NCBI GenBank assembly: GCA_036429605.1
Contig: CM071591.1
Coordinates: forward strand, 5,022,001 to 5,086,000
Source of the DNA: Cladobotryum mycophilum
Taxonomy: Eukaryota > Ascomycota > Sordariomycetes > Hypocreales > Hypocreaceae
DNA: 64,000 bases
Direction of reading: 5' to 3'
Part shown: piece after piece, positions 23,804 through 34,016 of the stretch
Numbering within the stretch: the stretch's first letter is position 1
Layout of the letters: every line of letters begins with the position of its first letter
Program-made: the position numbers and the translations under genes
The notes under the pieces: model-generated
What the model was told of the DNA's origin: nothing
Seen by the model: only the letters and a program-made list of their open reading frames with translations
Database searches by the model: none

Positions 23804-26524
23804 ATGAGTTCATCTAAGCTGCTTGAAAAATTACTGGCGGAGAAGAAAATATTCCAAATTGCTAAAATCTGCCGAACATCGATTTCTAGTCTATTCAGAG
23901 CAGTCAAGGCGGGCAATGCTTCTGTTGAGTTCCAAGTCAGCGAGAGAAATGTTCAGCAGCTTCAGGAGCGATATGATCAATGGGCTGGAAATCTTGGTGT
24001 TTTGAAATCTCCAAAATCTCCTTCATCACTTGAACATCGTCTTCGCGATAGTCCAGCTGTTAGCGATGCCATATTGGGAATACTCGTGGACCTCAATGAA
24101 TCAGCTCAAGCTGGTAAGGCGCTGACCAAAGAGAGGGAATCGCTCAAATTTGCTGACCTATCTACGATAGCAACCGATATTCTCACTGGAAAACGAAACA
24201 ATAGAACTGCGAGACCATTGTCTGATTCTGACATTGATCTTACGGAATATGATATCTCATCCAGCGACAGCGACACCAATACTGACAGCGACACCGGCTC
24301 GGAATCATCAACGCCAGTATCAGCCTTGCCTACAAACAATAGGACGGAGATTCAAGAGCTCATGTCTGCGATAAAAAATGGACTCGATAACCTTTTTAGA
24401 GCTTCAATTTTTATCCGTAAATTCGCCCCAAAGGACAAGCATCAGCGAGCTTCTCGAGTATCGGCGTTTGATAACCGCGCTGATATCATGTACATCAAGG
24501 ACCGTTATCCATTAGTGATTAAGAAGAATGAGGCACTGTTAATGAAGCTTGGCGAGGCCAATGCCCGAAGGAGGCGATATTTCACGTATCGTCAGAGTCA
24601 CAATGAACGGCTCTCGAGACCCGATGTCGAAGAAGGCGAACTCAACTTATCGCTGAATCCTGAACCAAGCACTAATAAGCCAAGTGAACTCGTTGCTCAT
24701 GAAGCGGAGAAATCAGTTTTGTCAGGCCACACAAAGCCAAGCCGGTTGGCTGAAACAGAAGCAACGAAATTCATAAATCCTCATGATCATAACCAACTCT
24801 CTACGTTTCTTAATCCTGAACCTGCCATGTCTGTCGTATCCTTTGCTACTTCGATTGTCGAATCATCAGATGCTAGTCTTTCCTTTCCACCCATGCCGGC
24901 CGAGGCAGAGAACAATCGAGCTATCCTTTGCCCGTATTGCTATACAGTCATTGACCTAAAGGCAAGAAACAGGGAGAAACAGTGGAAGTATGAAACAAAA
25001 GATGTATATCTATTGTTCAAATGTGTTCAATGGCTGATCACTCCCAGAAAACATATTCTCGAGGACCTTGAGCCCTACATTTGCACGTTTCCGACATGTG
25101 GACTGGACACCTACACATCGCAGCATGTTTGGTTTGAACATGAGCTCTTGATGCACCGCTTCAACTGGCATTGTCCTATATGCCAAAATGTGTTTGATTC
25201 GTATGATGCATTTAAGCAACACATCACTCAACAACACACAGAAGAGATAACATCCCATCAAATTACCGCTACCATCGAACAGTCCAAACGGCCGATAAAT
25301 TCGATATCGCCTGATCAATGCCCGTTCTGTGACGAGAAGTGGGCCTCAATAGAGACCAGTGAGGAATTAGGAGATCAGTCACTTGTAGTCAAGCTAGATC
25401 AATTTCAACGACACTTGGCCTACCATCTTCAGCAAGTAGCCCTCTTTTCACTGCCGCGGCTCAGCCAAGACGAAGACGCAGATTCACAAGGAGTGGGCGG
25501 CGTTCTAGACAGGGATCCCATGCCAAGCGGCTACAAATGGGTGAGGGATGACTGCGGGCGTGGATGGAGTATTATTTCGAACAAGAGAGCGACATTTATT
25601 GCTTTCAGCTTCTTCCTAGGACGATCACAACTACATGAGCCTATATCGACAGAGCCTCAACCGGACGCCAAAAGGTTCTATGAACAGGAACACCTCTCAG
25701 AGGAAGCAGCATCTGCGCCATCAGCTGTTCTTGGAGGGTCACCACCCGAGGTCGCAGAAGATCCAAATAAAGCCATAGGCAGACGGGGAGAGCTTCATAA
25801 AGCGGCTCTAAAAAACCAACCGGACAGGATACGGGAGCTTCTTAACAGCGGCGCCAACAAGGACCAACGTGATGAGTATCTATGCACACCCCTACATCTA
25901 GCGCTTTATTGCGGTTCCGACAAAGCTGCAGCACTTTTGATCCAAGCTGGTGCAGATGTTAATGCTAGAAATCTACGTGGAATAACGCCACTTCTCGTAG
26001 CAGCCGATCGAAGCAGCAAGGAAACCGTACAAATGCTGCTCGAAATGGGAGCCAAGACTAATGTGCTGACCGAGGAAGGTTCCAGAACACCATTACAAGC
26101 CGCAATCGCTGAGGGGAAACTCGACACAGTGAGAGTATTTGTAGAGAAGGACATAGAGGCAAGCGACAAGTCCATATTCTTTAAAAACAAGTTTGGCGAT
26201 ACGCCACTACATGAAGTGGCTCGCTATCGGGATAGCTCCAGCTCAATATCAGTAGATATCCTTCACGAGCTCTTGAGAATTGCGCCAGATATCGATATTA
26301 GCGTACAAAATTCGAATGGCGAGACACCTCTGGATATAGCATATCAGCAAGGAAACGGGAAACTCATACAGGCGCTCCTGGCAGTAGAGACAAAGGACAG
26401 AGAATCAGAGGTGGAATGTGAGGATTCAAAACTTGAAAACACAGACTTGGGGAAAGAAAGAAAAGTGTCAGATAAAGAGCAGAGCGCAGGCCCAGGAGAT
26501 ACCGCAATAGGGTTAAGCAGTTAG
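23804..26524 (+). CDS. C2H2 zinc-finger / ankyrin-repeat protein
   Basis: One exon of 906 aa starting at an ATG in an A-rich context. The N-terminal ~110 residues (RYDQWAGNLGVLK, LEHRLRDSP) are the helical head common in fungal C2H2-ankyrin and STAND-like proteins. Serine/acidic linkers follow. Residues about 376-550 carry several CxxC...HxxxxH units (CPYCY, CTFPTCGL, CPICQNVF, CPFCDEKW) and end in the typical FQRHLAYHLQQVALFSLPR block. Residues about 660-870 form six or so ankyrin repeats (TPLHLALYCGSDKAAALLI, TPLLVAADRSSKETVQMLL). The tail is charged. Such proteins are variable, poorly characterised members of fungal self/non-self repertoires; no enzymatic domain is visible. No intron is needed. 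Confidence 0.75.
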   Translation: MSSSKLLEKLLAEKKIFQIAKICRTSISSLFRAVKAGNASVEFQVSERNVQQLQERYDQWAGNLGVLKSPKSPSSLEHRLRDSPAVSDAILGILVDLNESAQAGKALTKERESLKFADLSTIATDILTGKRNNRTARPLSDSDIDLTEYDISSSDSDTNTDSDTGSESSTPVSALPTNNRTEIQELMSAIKNGLDNLFRASIFIRKFAPKDKHQRASRVSAFDNRADIMYIKDRYPLVIKKNEALLMKLGEANARRRRYFTYRQSHNERLSRPDVEEGELNLSLNPEPSTNKPSELVAHEAEKSVLSGHTKPSRLAETEATKFINPHDHNQLSTFLNPEPAMSVVSFATSIVESSDASLSFPPMPAEAENNRAILCPYCYTVIDLKARNREKQWKYETKDVYLLFKCVQWLITPRKHILEDLEPYICTFPTCGLDTYTSQHVWFEHELLMHRFNWHCPICQNVFDSYDAFKQHITQQHTEEITSHQITATIEQSKRPINSISPDQCPFCDEKWASIETSEELGDQSLVVKLDQFQRHLAYHLQQVALFSLPRLSQDEDADSQGVGGVLDRDPMPSGYKWVRDDCGRGWSIISNKRATFIAFSFFLGRSQLHEPISTEPQPDAKRFYEQEHLSEEAASAPSAVLGGSPPEVAEDPNKAIGRRGELHKAALKNQPDRIRELLNSGANKDQRDEYLCTPLHLALYCGSDKAAALLIQAGADVNARNLRGITPLLVAADRSSKETVQMLLEMGAKTNVLTEEGSRTPLQAAIAEGKLDTVRVFVEKDIEASDKSIFFKNKFGDTPLHEVARYRDSSSSISVDILHELLRIAPDIDISVQNSNGETPLDIAYQQGNGKLIQALLAVETKDRESEVECEDSKLENTDLGKERKVSDKEQSAGPGDTAIGLSS

Positions 26525-27680
26525 TGGGAGGAAGAAACCATATAAGTAATGTATACAAAGCATGACCCCTCACCCTCTTCGATGTTAGACTCAAATATCA
26601 CGATTCTGTTATTCCACATCTAGTAAGTGACTATGTGATGTGCAAATGAGAAGATTTGGAGGGATTGGCGAGTTGTGACGCCTCCATCGCAGTAAGTTTT
26701 GAGACTGTAGCCCAAATTCAGCTTTTCTCGGACATTCCACAGACTCTTCTTGAGCTATTTCGATATAGAGCTTCGTCACATCATCAGGCTAAATGATTCG
26801 TGGATCTAGCTGAGTTTGCACTCCCAATTGTCTTGCGCATTGCAAAATCCTCCCCAAGAAATCCGGGTGGCCAAATGCCGTCGAGATCTATATTCTCCTT
26901 TACCTTTGGCCAAGAGGTATGGTGGGTATTGGTTCGAGTGGCCAGATACATGACTTTCATGGCGAAAGTGATCCTATGCTTGGTTGTATTAGTGTGATCG
27001 ATAAGCCCGGCCTTTCCCTCACGCGCAAGAAGGAGATTCTAAGCGTGTTATGCATCAGGATGAACTGGACCAATAATTTCGTCCTGAGAAGTTTGATCGA
27101 TTATGCGAATATAGTTGGTAATTCTCTGACATGGCTGTACCGGCTGAATATTTCGTGCATTATCGGTGGTTTCAGGTTACTAATGCGAATGATGTTGCCT
27201 CATCCTGGCACGAGGGAGGGTAGCATCTTGTCCGCTCATTCATGATCGCGGGTGTTGTCTCTGTAATCATTTCTGTGGGGTCTTGAGGTAACTCTACTCA
27301 GTTGCATTTACAGCCAAACGACTTGATCATAGGTATCATATACACTTTAGGGCACAGAAGACATTTCATTGGATGCAATGCAGGAGTTCATCACAAGACA
27401 TGACTTGTCACATATACCCCATATTTCCCGCCGTTTCCCAACGCTGCCCTCCGTTCCTCCAAATTCGCATCCGTTTCTGCACATTCCCCGTAAAATTGCT
27501 ATCGATTCTGTGGGCTTCCTATAATACCTCACCTTTTGTCCAGGGGTGTTTGTGTGTGTGTGACGGGGGGATCAAATATATTCCGCAAATATAGTACTGG
27601 CCTCCCGACCCTCCCTAACCACCGTTTTTTTGTCCCCTCGTATCTCTTGCATCATTCTATGACGCTCGTGCAACCCTAGA
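26525..27680. other. intergenic, no supported gene
   Basis: A 108-codon frame at 26919-27245 reads somewhat protein-like (SLTRKKEILSVLCIRMNW) but has no start in good context and matches no family I know. It may be decayed coding DNA. The rest shows nothing. Confidence 0.4.
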
Positions 27681-28690
27681 ATGGAATACGATGTCGAAAA
27701 TGAGGGGGAGGCGATTACCCGCGTCGCCTCCTACCATCGACGGGATTACGACCTATGCGTCGTCAGAACCCCCCTCATATCATGAGACTTGTTCGGGATT
27801 CTCTTAGACATACTTTTAACAAGTTGGCGAGGAGTGATCTCGGAACCCTGAGCCGTCTTCCGCTAGAGGTTCTGTCACTGATCTGTCTAAACCTGGACAT
27901 TCAGTCCCACTTTCGGTTTCGTCAGGTCAACCGACGTGCTAGAGAGGTCTCAAACGTACTGCAGTATCAGCTCGTTGCCGAACATGGCTTACAGGCTCTT
28001 CACGGCCTGCTTCTTACGCAACTTGCTCCGTACTACACCATTCTTGACCTCTACGAAGCTCTTCTCATCCGAGACTGCACCGTCTGCGGGTCTTTCGGTG
28101 GCTTCATGTTTCTTCTTACGGGAAAGAAATGTTGCTTCGAATGCATCAAGAATGCAGCCGAGCTGCGAATCATCTCCCTCTCGGGACTCTCTAAGGCCAA
28201 GAATATTTCATCAGAGATTTTAAGCGAACTCATTCCGGTGCTTCATACCACTTCAGGAATCTACGCTCTCGATGAGGTTCCTGTCAACCAAAGCATGGAG
28301 TGTGTGTCTGAGCTGCAAGCCATCAACACTCTGCGGATGCTAGGCCTCTGGCAGAGCGAGGCTAACAGAGTGAGGGTCCCCACCCTTACCACTTGGAGAT
28401 ACATGGCCGCAGTGCCTCTCCCGCACTATGACCCGGAGACTGGCTTGGTTGAAAAGGGCGCCAGCTGCAAAGGCTGTCACGTCAAAGTCGAAGGCTCACC
28501 CTACATAGATCTCGATGATCGAGATAAAGTATACTCCATGGACGGCTTTCTGGAGCACTTTCAGCATTGCGTCGACGCACAGATTCTCTACGATGAGAGC
28601 CAGGGGGGCACTGTTTGTATCGAGGAGCCCGAGTTTACGCTGCGAGGAGGATACCTGAGTGATTATGGCCTAGATGGCATGCCGCGATGA
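27681..28690 (+). CDS. F-box protein, paralogue A, with overlapping upstream frame
   Basis: The main frame runs 27755-28690 (311 aa). It has an F-box near the N-terminus (LSRLPLEVLSLICLNLDI) and then a Cys-containing body (CTVCGSFGGFMFL, CCFECIKNAAELR, CKGCHVKVEG) that could bind zinc. The C-terminus is GLDGMPR. F-box proteins link substrates to SCF ubiquitin ligases; the substrate is unknown. An overlapping frame starts at ATG 27681 and encodes 34 residues (MEYDVENEGEAITRV...) ending at TGA 27783-27785. Comparison with paralogue B (45 kb, minus) shows mostly third-position changes in that frame before the run of six C at 27769-27774, and in the F-box frame after it. Both segments therefore look coding. 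One additional C in the run would fuse them. The ATG at 27755 is an alternative start. Confidence 0.7.
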
Positions 28691-29379
28691 GCGGTCAAGG
28701 AACACAGAACTTGAGTTGGTAAATATGGGAGGGAGGAAAAGTATGATTTCGGGTACGGACGACATTATGATGTTTAAGACATTATTTCCTTCCCTTCAAC
28801 GAAGCATCCCTATTTTTTTAAGCCTTTTGCTAGAGGTTGGATCGATGGTTGATGGGCCAGTTTTCAACGGTTGATCTGAGCAGACCGCCGAGAGGATCTA
28901 GCAAGAAAAGGTTCCATGTGCGAAAGCGTTTAGTAAGTTTATAGCGAATTTAACATTTTTTTCTGCTTCTAAATATGGTCTACTTTCAAATCGAGCCTTG
29001 CGCATAGTTACACGGGGATGATTTGTGGCAGTGTCTTCGACACCACGGTTCAGGGTGGGCATTTTGGGCCAACAAGACCAACAGACTGAGGGCTTATTTT
29101 TTTTGTTTAAAAGGCCCAACAGCATGCCTCAGTGGTATCAATTAGTGACTTGCTGACCTGAAATCCATGTCATCTGTATGATGCTAATCAGCGCTGGGAT
29201 TTGATCTTACAGTACTGAGCAAACCCTGCGATCGTTCTACAGATGTGCATATAAAGAGAACCGAGCACGTCTAATTATATTTCAGGTACAAGGTAGGGCA
29301 CCCTTGCTGAAATACACCATGGATATTATGACAGACCTCATTAAGCCTCTAAGGTGGCTATAAGTAGTCCACAATTCAT

Positions 29380-29517
29380 GGTCAATTGAAGTACCATTCT
29401 CCGGCAGTGATGACCCCAGCAAGCCTCTCATCGCCGAAGCACATACGCTGGAAGCAGAGGTTCTGAAATGTATGTCCCTCAACAGTACACATCTTCTCCC
29501 ACAGATTTCGTATGGTT
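29380..29517 (-). pseudogene. possible C-terminal coding relic, family unknown
   Basis: The minus strand reads LTIRNLWEKMCTVEGHTF followed by FQRMCFGDERLAGVITAGEW and ends at TGA. The composition and the conserved-looking Cys, Trp and Gly pattern suggest a real C-terminus. No upstream exon could be joined. I do not recognise the family. Confidence 0.25.
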
Positions 29518-29581
29518 AGGATGGCTGGAATGCCGCTACAATATTACGCGACAGTGCAAATCAGGAGGAGGTGAAAGTCTA

Positions 29582-29602
29582 TCTAGATCTCTAACGGGTG
29601 GA
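29582..29602. repeat. copy 1 of a 21-bp dispersed repeat
   Basis: The sequence TCTAGATCTCTAACGGGTGG plus A recurs exactly at 31183-31203 in the same orientation. The flanks do not align by eye. Confidence 0.7.
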
Positions 29603-29817
29603 GAGCGGCTGGGCGTGAGCAACATCAGGCATCTTCAGTGAATGAATGAGTTAAAGCTCAAGGAAGTAGAGCAGCTGCGAGTTGAGAGAATCTACGGGGT
29701 TCACTGATGCACACTGGTATAAACATGCGCCAATCCTCTCGGACCATGAATGAAAGGCGTCCTGTCTATACTTGATGAATGCTAATCAGTAATCTAGCTT
29801 GGCAGGCACTCCGGCAG

Positions 29818-30350
29818 CTACGTTGGTGTAATCATCCCCGCCACCACGGGTCGGGGGTCGAAGAACCTCCACTGCGCCTGGTCAAGTCCGACTTCGACTT
29901 CCATAGTCACGGACTGTTGCGAGCAGTGAGCAATGCGTCCTTTTAGATTTCTTAACAGAGAGAGCCTTACCTTGCCTTGGCTATCCACCACTACGTAGGA
30001 CGGCTTCGAATCCTTTTTGTATGTTTGTTAGTAGTAGTAAACCGCCAAAGTAGCCGGAAGTTGGGCCACGGACAAAATGCCCGTTTGTTGTTGCTGGATA
30101 TAGTTCCTTCAGTTGCTATCTCTGAGGGAAGTGCTGAAGTTGAAAACACTGCCAACAAAGTTCTGCGACCTGGGGTCGTGAAAATCCTTGTCGTCCACGT
30201 CGCCGAAGACGATGTTGATTTGGAAGGGGCTGCCTCCCAACGCATACCTAAGGCCGTGTCAACAAGAGTATCACCTTGGACAGCCAACCTAGAAGCACCT
30301 ACCGATCGTATCTGATGCTTAGAATATATTCATCCCCATCAGTCTCGAGA
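29818..30350 (-). pseudogene. degraded gene, tyrosinase C-terminal-domain-like
   Basis: Reading the minus strand, EYILSIRYDR joins across an intron at 30302-30248 (GTAGGT...CTTAG) to YALGGSPFQINIVFGDVDD, then SQNFVGSVFNFSTSLRD. This resembles the C-terminal domain of fungal tyrosinases. An in-frame TGA follows immediately, where such proteins have a Cys-rich segment, and a Tyr stands at the next expected Cys. A QQQTGILSVAQLPAT segment then continues in the same frame. A last intron (29970-29914, GTAAGG...ACAG) leads to EVEVGLDQAQWRFFDPRPVV and a TAG at 29818-29820. Two intact-looking introns and one stop suggest fairly recent decay. I found no copper-binding His motifs upstream. The family call is tentative. 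Confidence 0.4.
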
Positions 30351-33300
30351 TATTCGTCGTATAGTTTTCTTGTTCTTTGTCCGTGTATAGCCCCTCCACC
30401 TCTTTCTCGGTCTTCGTTGGACCTGTGATGATTGCGTATTCATAATTCAAGTCTGGTCAGTTCTCCACACTGTCGACTCGCACATCAATGTCGTAGCCTG
30501 TATTCCGTAGATGGTCTCTTCACCGCGGAAACAGTCCCCACCTAAGGAACAGTGATGGGGCGGACCTCTGGTTGCATTTCGCCTGCAACGGGTTGTAAAA
30601 ATAAATAGTAAGAATCTCAGGCTCGTGAAATCTAAAAGGGTCTGTATCATACCTATCATCTTCAGTACAGCATCGGATTGAAACCCAGCCCCTCCAATAG
30701 TAACACAATTGCCATTCGAAATGACCTACCCATCACGAGTACGCTAATGCAACTATAGCAAGTGATATATGAAGCCATGATTGACTTTATTGATCAAGCT
30801 GGTCATGTATTGGACAAGACGAAGGCCAACTTAAAAGGTAAAGCCAAGCAATGGTGTCTCCTGCACTGGGGCTTTGCCCGATTTGTTGAGCGGGACGGTA
30901 ACCAAGGCGATAAACTTTGACTACCTATTCTATCCGTGATCTCTACGACGCAGGTAAGTATGGTCGGACACCTGGGGGAACGAAAAGGTAAACCCAATCC
31001 GCTATACATATTCTGGATAGAGATGCTCACGGGAGACTTGGGGCGGTCACCAGTTAATCGAGTGAGTACAATGGTAAGAAGGATATTCTTCTAGTGAGTA
31101 ATCTCTTTCCCTCCTTTCACGTATAGGACCTCATATTAAGCCTATTTCAATAAATGTCTGTCCACCACAAAAGTACAGGGTGTCTAGATCTCTAACGGGT
31201 GGAACGGCCCCGATAACAGTGTCTCAACATGAGCCCAACACCATGGTTCAGTCTTTGGCGAATACAAAATCATCCAATCCATGGTATTGTTTCGGATGCT
31301 GGAGTTCCGAAGCGTAAGTGTAGTATTCATCAAGCTACGATAACTGAGGTGGCACCATACGACAGCCTTCCAAGTCACATTTTCAAAGCCACTTACAGTC
31401 GGTAACTGCTATACTTGCAGAGATTGGCTGAGAAGAAGACTATAAATAAAAGATATATGATATGAAGTAAAGGTTTTAGTTACTATTTATTCAATGGCGA
31501 ATGATAATGTATCACTAGAACACCCATTCGCGGACACAGCCTCAATTACTACCGGAATCCACATCTAGAGATACCAATAACAGTCCACTGGCCAAGAACT
31601 GTATCTGCGGGTCTATGTATTCGTCTGTTGTTATTATCTGCAAAGTCCAACCTCACAATAAGGAACATTACGTCATGGGGGATGGAGAATATTACTATCC
31701 TCTGAATGTAAACGCAACGGCAGTTATCTTCCTGAAATACGTGAGAGCCACAACTCCATAGTATGAAGTGTAAGGCCGTCTTAGATAGTAAAGCTATTCT
31801 TTGGATTACAGAAATAATTAGAGAAAAATAGCATCTTAAGAAAATCAGAAGCAGCGTCTCAATGTGAACCCCTTGAATCAGCCAACTTGAGTGTCTAGTC
31901 AACTCGATTGTTTGACCTGATTTAACAGCCTATATCAGGAGACTTGTATATCGCTCACATATTTCTGTATACACTGCGACATTGAAAACAATGTGACGTG
32001 GCATACTGCTGTGGAGAAGCCTGCCGAAATATCGGCATGTAAGGGGGGCAGATTTTCTCAATACGGTATCCCTTACAGTGGATTCAGGCTTCAATTCTAC
32101 CATTTTGCAAATGTTCCCTCATGTATATACATGGATACATGTAGGGGCCGCCATCATCGCCATTTATAGGCATCCCTACAGCCATGATGCGTAATATTGA
32201 AGCTGAACATGTGCACGATGTAACATCGCGAAGGACGCTAGCAAATCATGTCCAAGCAAGTGGTCCCGTCGTTTCTAGGCATAACACCTCTCTTTCTCTC
32301 TTTACACACCATTTGTTTTCATCGCAATGTAAAACAGCGTCCCATTGAGTATTGTTCATGTGCATACTACACTGCAATAACTAAGCGAAGCTACATGCCC
32401 AAGATATTGCCGGTCTCGCATCTGACGTTTCCTAATAGCTCATTGGGGTTCAAGCCTGGAACCTGAGGATGCTTGATAAATAAATTGAGTGGGGAACTGG
32501 GCATATTGAATGCTTAAAGTTCCTGATGTGAGTGGCGGAATGTCTAGCGAGCTGTAGACAGATAAATTACTCCCGCATATCTCGTGACAGGTCGATGCCA
32601 ATCATGTGTAACACGAATATTTATTATTATTGCCTTGTTTGGCATATTATATGATACCGAGTGCCGGATTCGGTCATTATACTCGCACTCTTGATACGCC
32701 CGGCATGTTATTTGCCGCTGTCAACGTTGCAGGACTGCCTCGTATATGCAACGACGCCTCATGATATACAAAAACATAGTACACTCCTGTGTTGGTCATT
32801 ATTCTCCACCTATTGATGAACAAAGCACACCACAATGCTGTATTCCTCATTTTGCCAAGCCTGATCACCGGGACTATACATTACCCAATCACCATACCTG
32901 TAGTAGAGCAGTCGCCTTTAGATATCGTAATAGATATGCAAATGCACAACCACTCCTACAGAGGCGTTCCATACTCGCTGGAGACCTCTTTTATAGCAAT
33001 CATTATTAGAAGACCTTTGTCAATCTCACCAAAATCGAGGGCTTCACCTGTATGGGAGTCCTTATGTAAGTTAACGTCTATAGAACAGGACGATGAGACT
33101 ATTTTACCTTTGGAAACGCATATATTCTTGTCTTGGATCAACCCTTTGAACTCTTTTTCCATTAACCCCCCCTCCCCCCTCCCTCCCTTGCTCTATTCCT
33201 AGGTAGAGCCTTCTCGGTCATATTAGCTTCTCGCCTGAGGCATCTGACGGAGACCAATGATGAGACGCAGGCATATGCACATAAACATAGCATGGCAGAT

Positions 33301-33884
33301 CCTTTGAGTCCAGAATGACTTGTCTCTCGCAGCCTAATCAAGCAAGGTAACCCGAATAGAGTAGCATCTGGCATGTGTTTATTGAGGTCATCGTGGCTTG
33401 GCGAGAAGTTGTGCGCAGTTGAGTGGCTCTACATCAGTCATGACTGCAAGACCTATTATCTCACTTCATCCGTCATATCCGTGGAGGCCCAACAGCAATG
33501 TAATTACGTCTGGACATGGGGTGTGGCCAACTTGAACGTCAATCATAACATGAAATGGGAATAGCGATTGCCGGTGCAGCATGCACTTCGTATCCTCCCC
33601 CGCATTCAATAGTGGCTTGGAATATGCATACATCTTATTCTTCCATTGGCTCCATGACACCGAACAAACGTGTGTTTTCTTGATCCAATCAATCCGACTA
33701 GGGGTTCGATCAACCCAAGTATCAATTGGTATTGATATATGTAGCAATTAGGTAAAAGGTACCATATACATTAATCACCGCTGTAACACTCAATAGATAC
33801 AAAGGTAAACAGGTACAATTGACTACGAGTTGTACGTGAATCCTACAAATTTACTTCTATGGCCTTCTATGTGATGGTCTCGAG
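30351..33884. other. gene-poor region, probable decayed DNA
   Basis: Only short frames broken by stops on both strands. At 30360-30720 (minus) there are fragments such as GYDIDVRVDSVEN and FRFHEPEILTIYFYNP, which may be upstream pieces of the degraded gene at 29.8-30.35 kb. A 117-codon minus frame at 31549-31902 has scattered Cys and no recognisable family. No transposase or reverse-transcriptase motif was seen. Confidence 0.4.
31183..31203. repeat. copy 2 of a 21-bp dispersed repeat
   Basis: Exact match to 29582-29602, 1.6 kb away in direct orientation. It may be the end of a lost element or a chance remnant of a duplication. Confidence 0.7.
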
Positions 33885-33892
33885 TATATAAA
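33885..33892 (+). promoter_or_regulatory. TATA box of the first caspase-like gene
   Basis: TATATAAA lies 125 bp before the ATG at 34017, followed by an A/C-rich leader typical of fungal mRNAs. Confidence 0.55.
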
Positions 33893-34016
33893 GAGTCAAA
33901 GCAGACAGAGCAGCTGAGAGAACTTCAGGAAGACAAACCAAGTCAGTTCTTGTACCATTACAAGCAAATCATCAAACCCTTACTTTTACCAACCTATCTA
34001 CATCCATACCGCTGCA

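Larger units (their letters stand above)
28691..29817. other. gene-poor, AT-rich region with possible relics
   Basis: No intact gene. A 45-codon protein-like stretch ending in a stop lies on the minus strand at 29380-29517 (listed separately). The 21-bp repeat shared with 31.18 kb begins at 29582. Confidence 0.45.

Noticed and set aside
27769..27775. Canonical -1 ribosomal slippery heptamer at the F-box C run
   Set aside because: CCCCCCT is out of phase with the upstream frame, so the classical tandem-slip geometry does not apply.
31549..31902. 117-codon minus frame with Cys residues as a small secreted protein
   Set aside because: No signal peptide at a usable start, no homologous pattern, and it lies in decayed AT-rich DNA.
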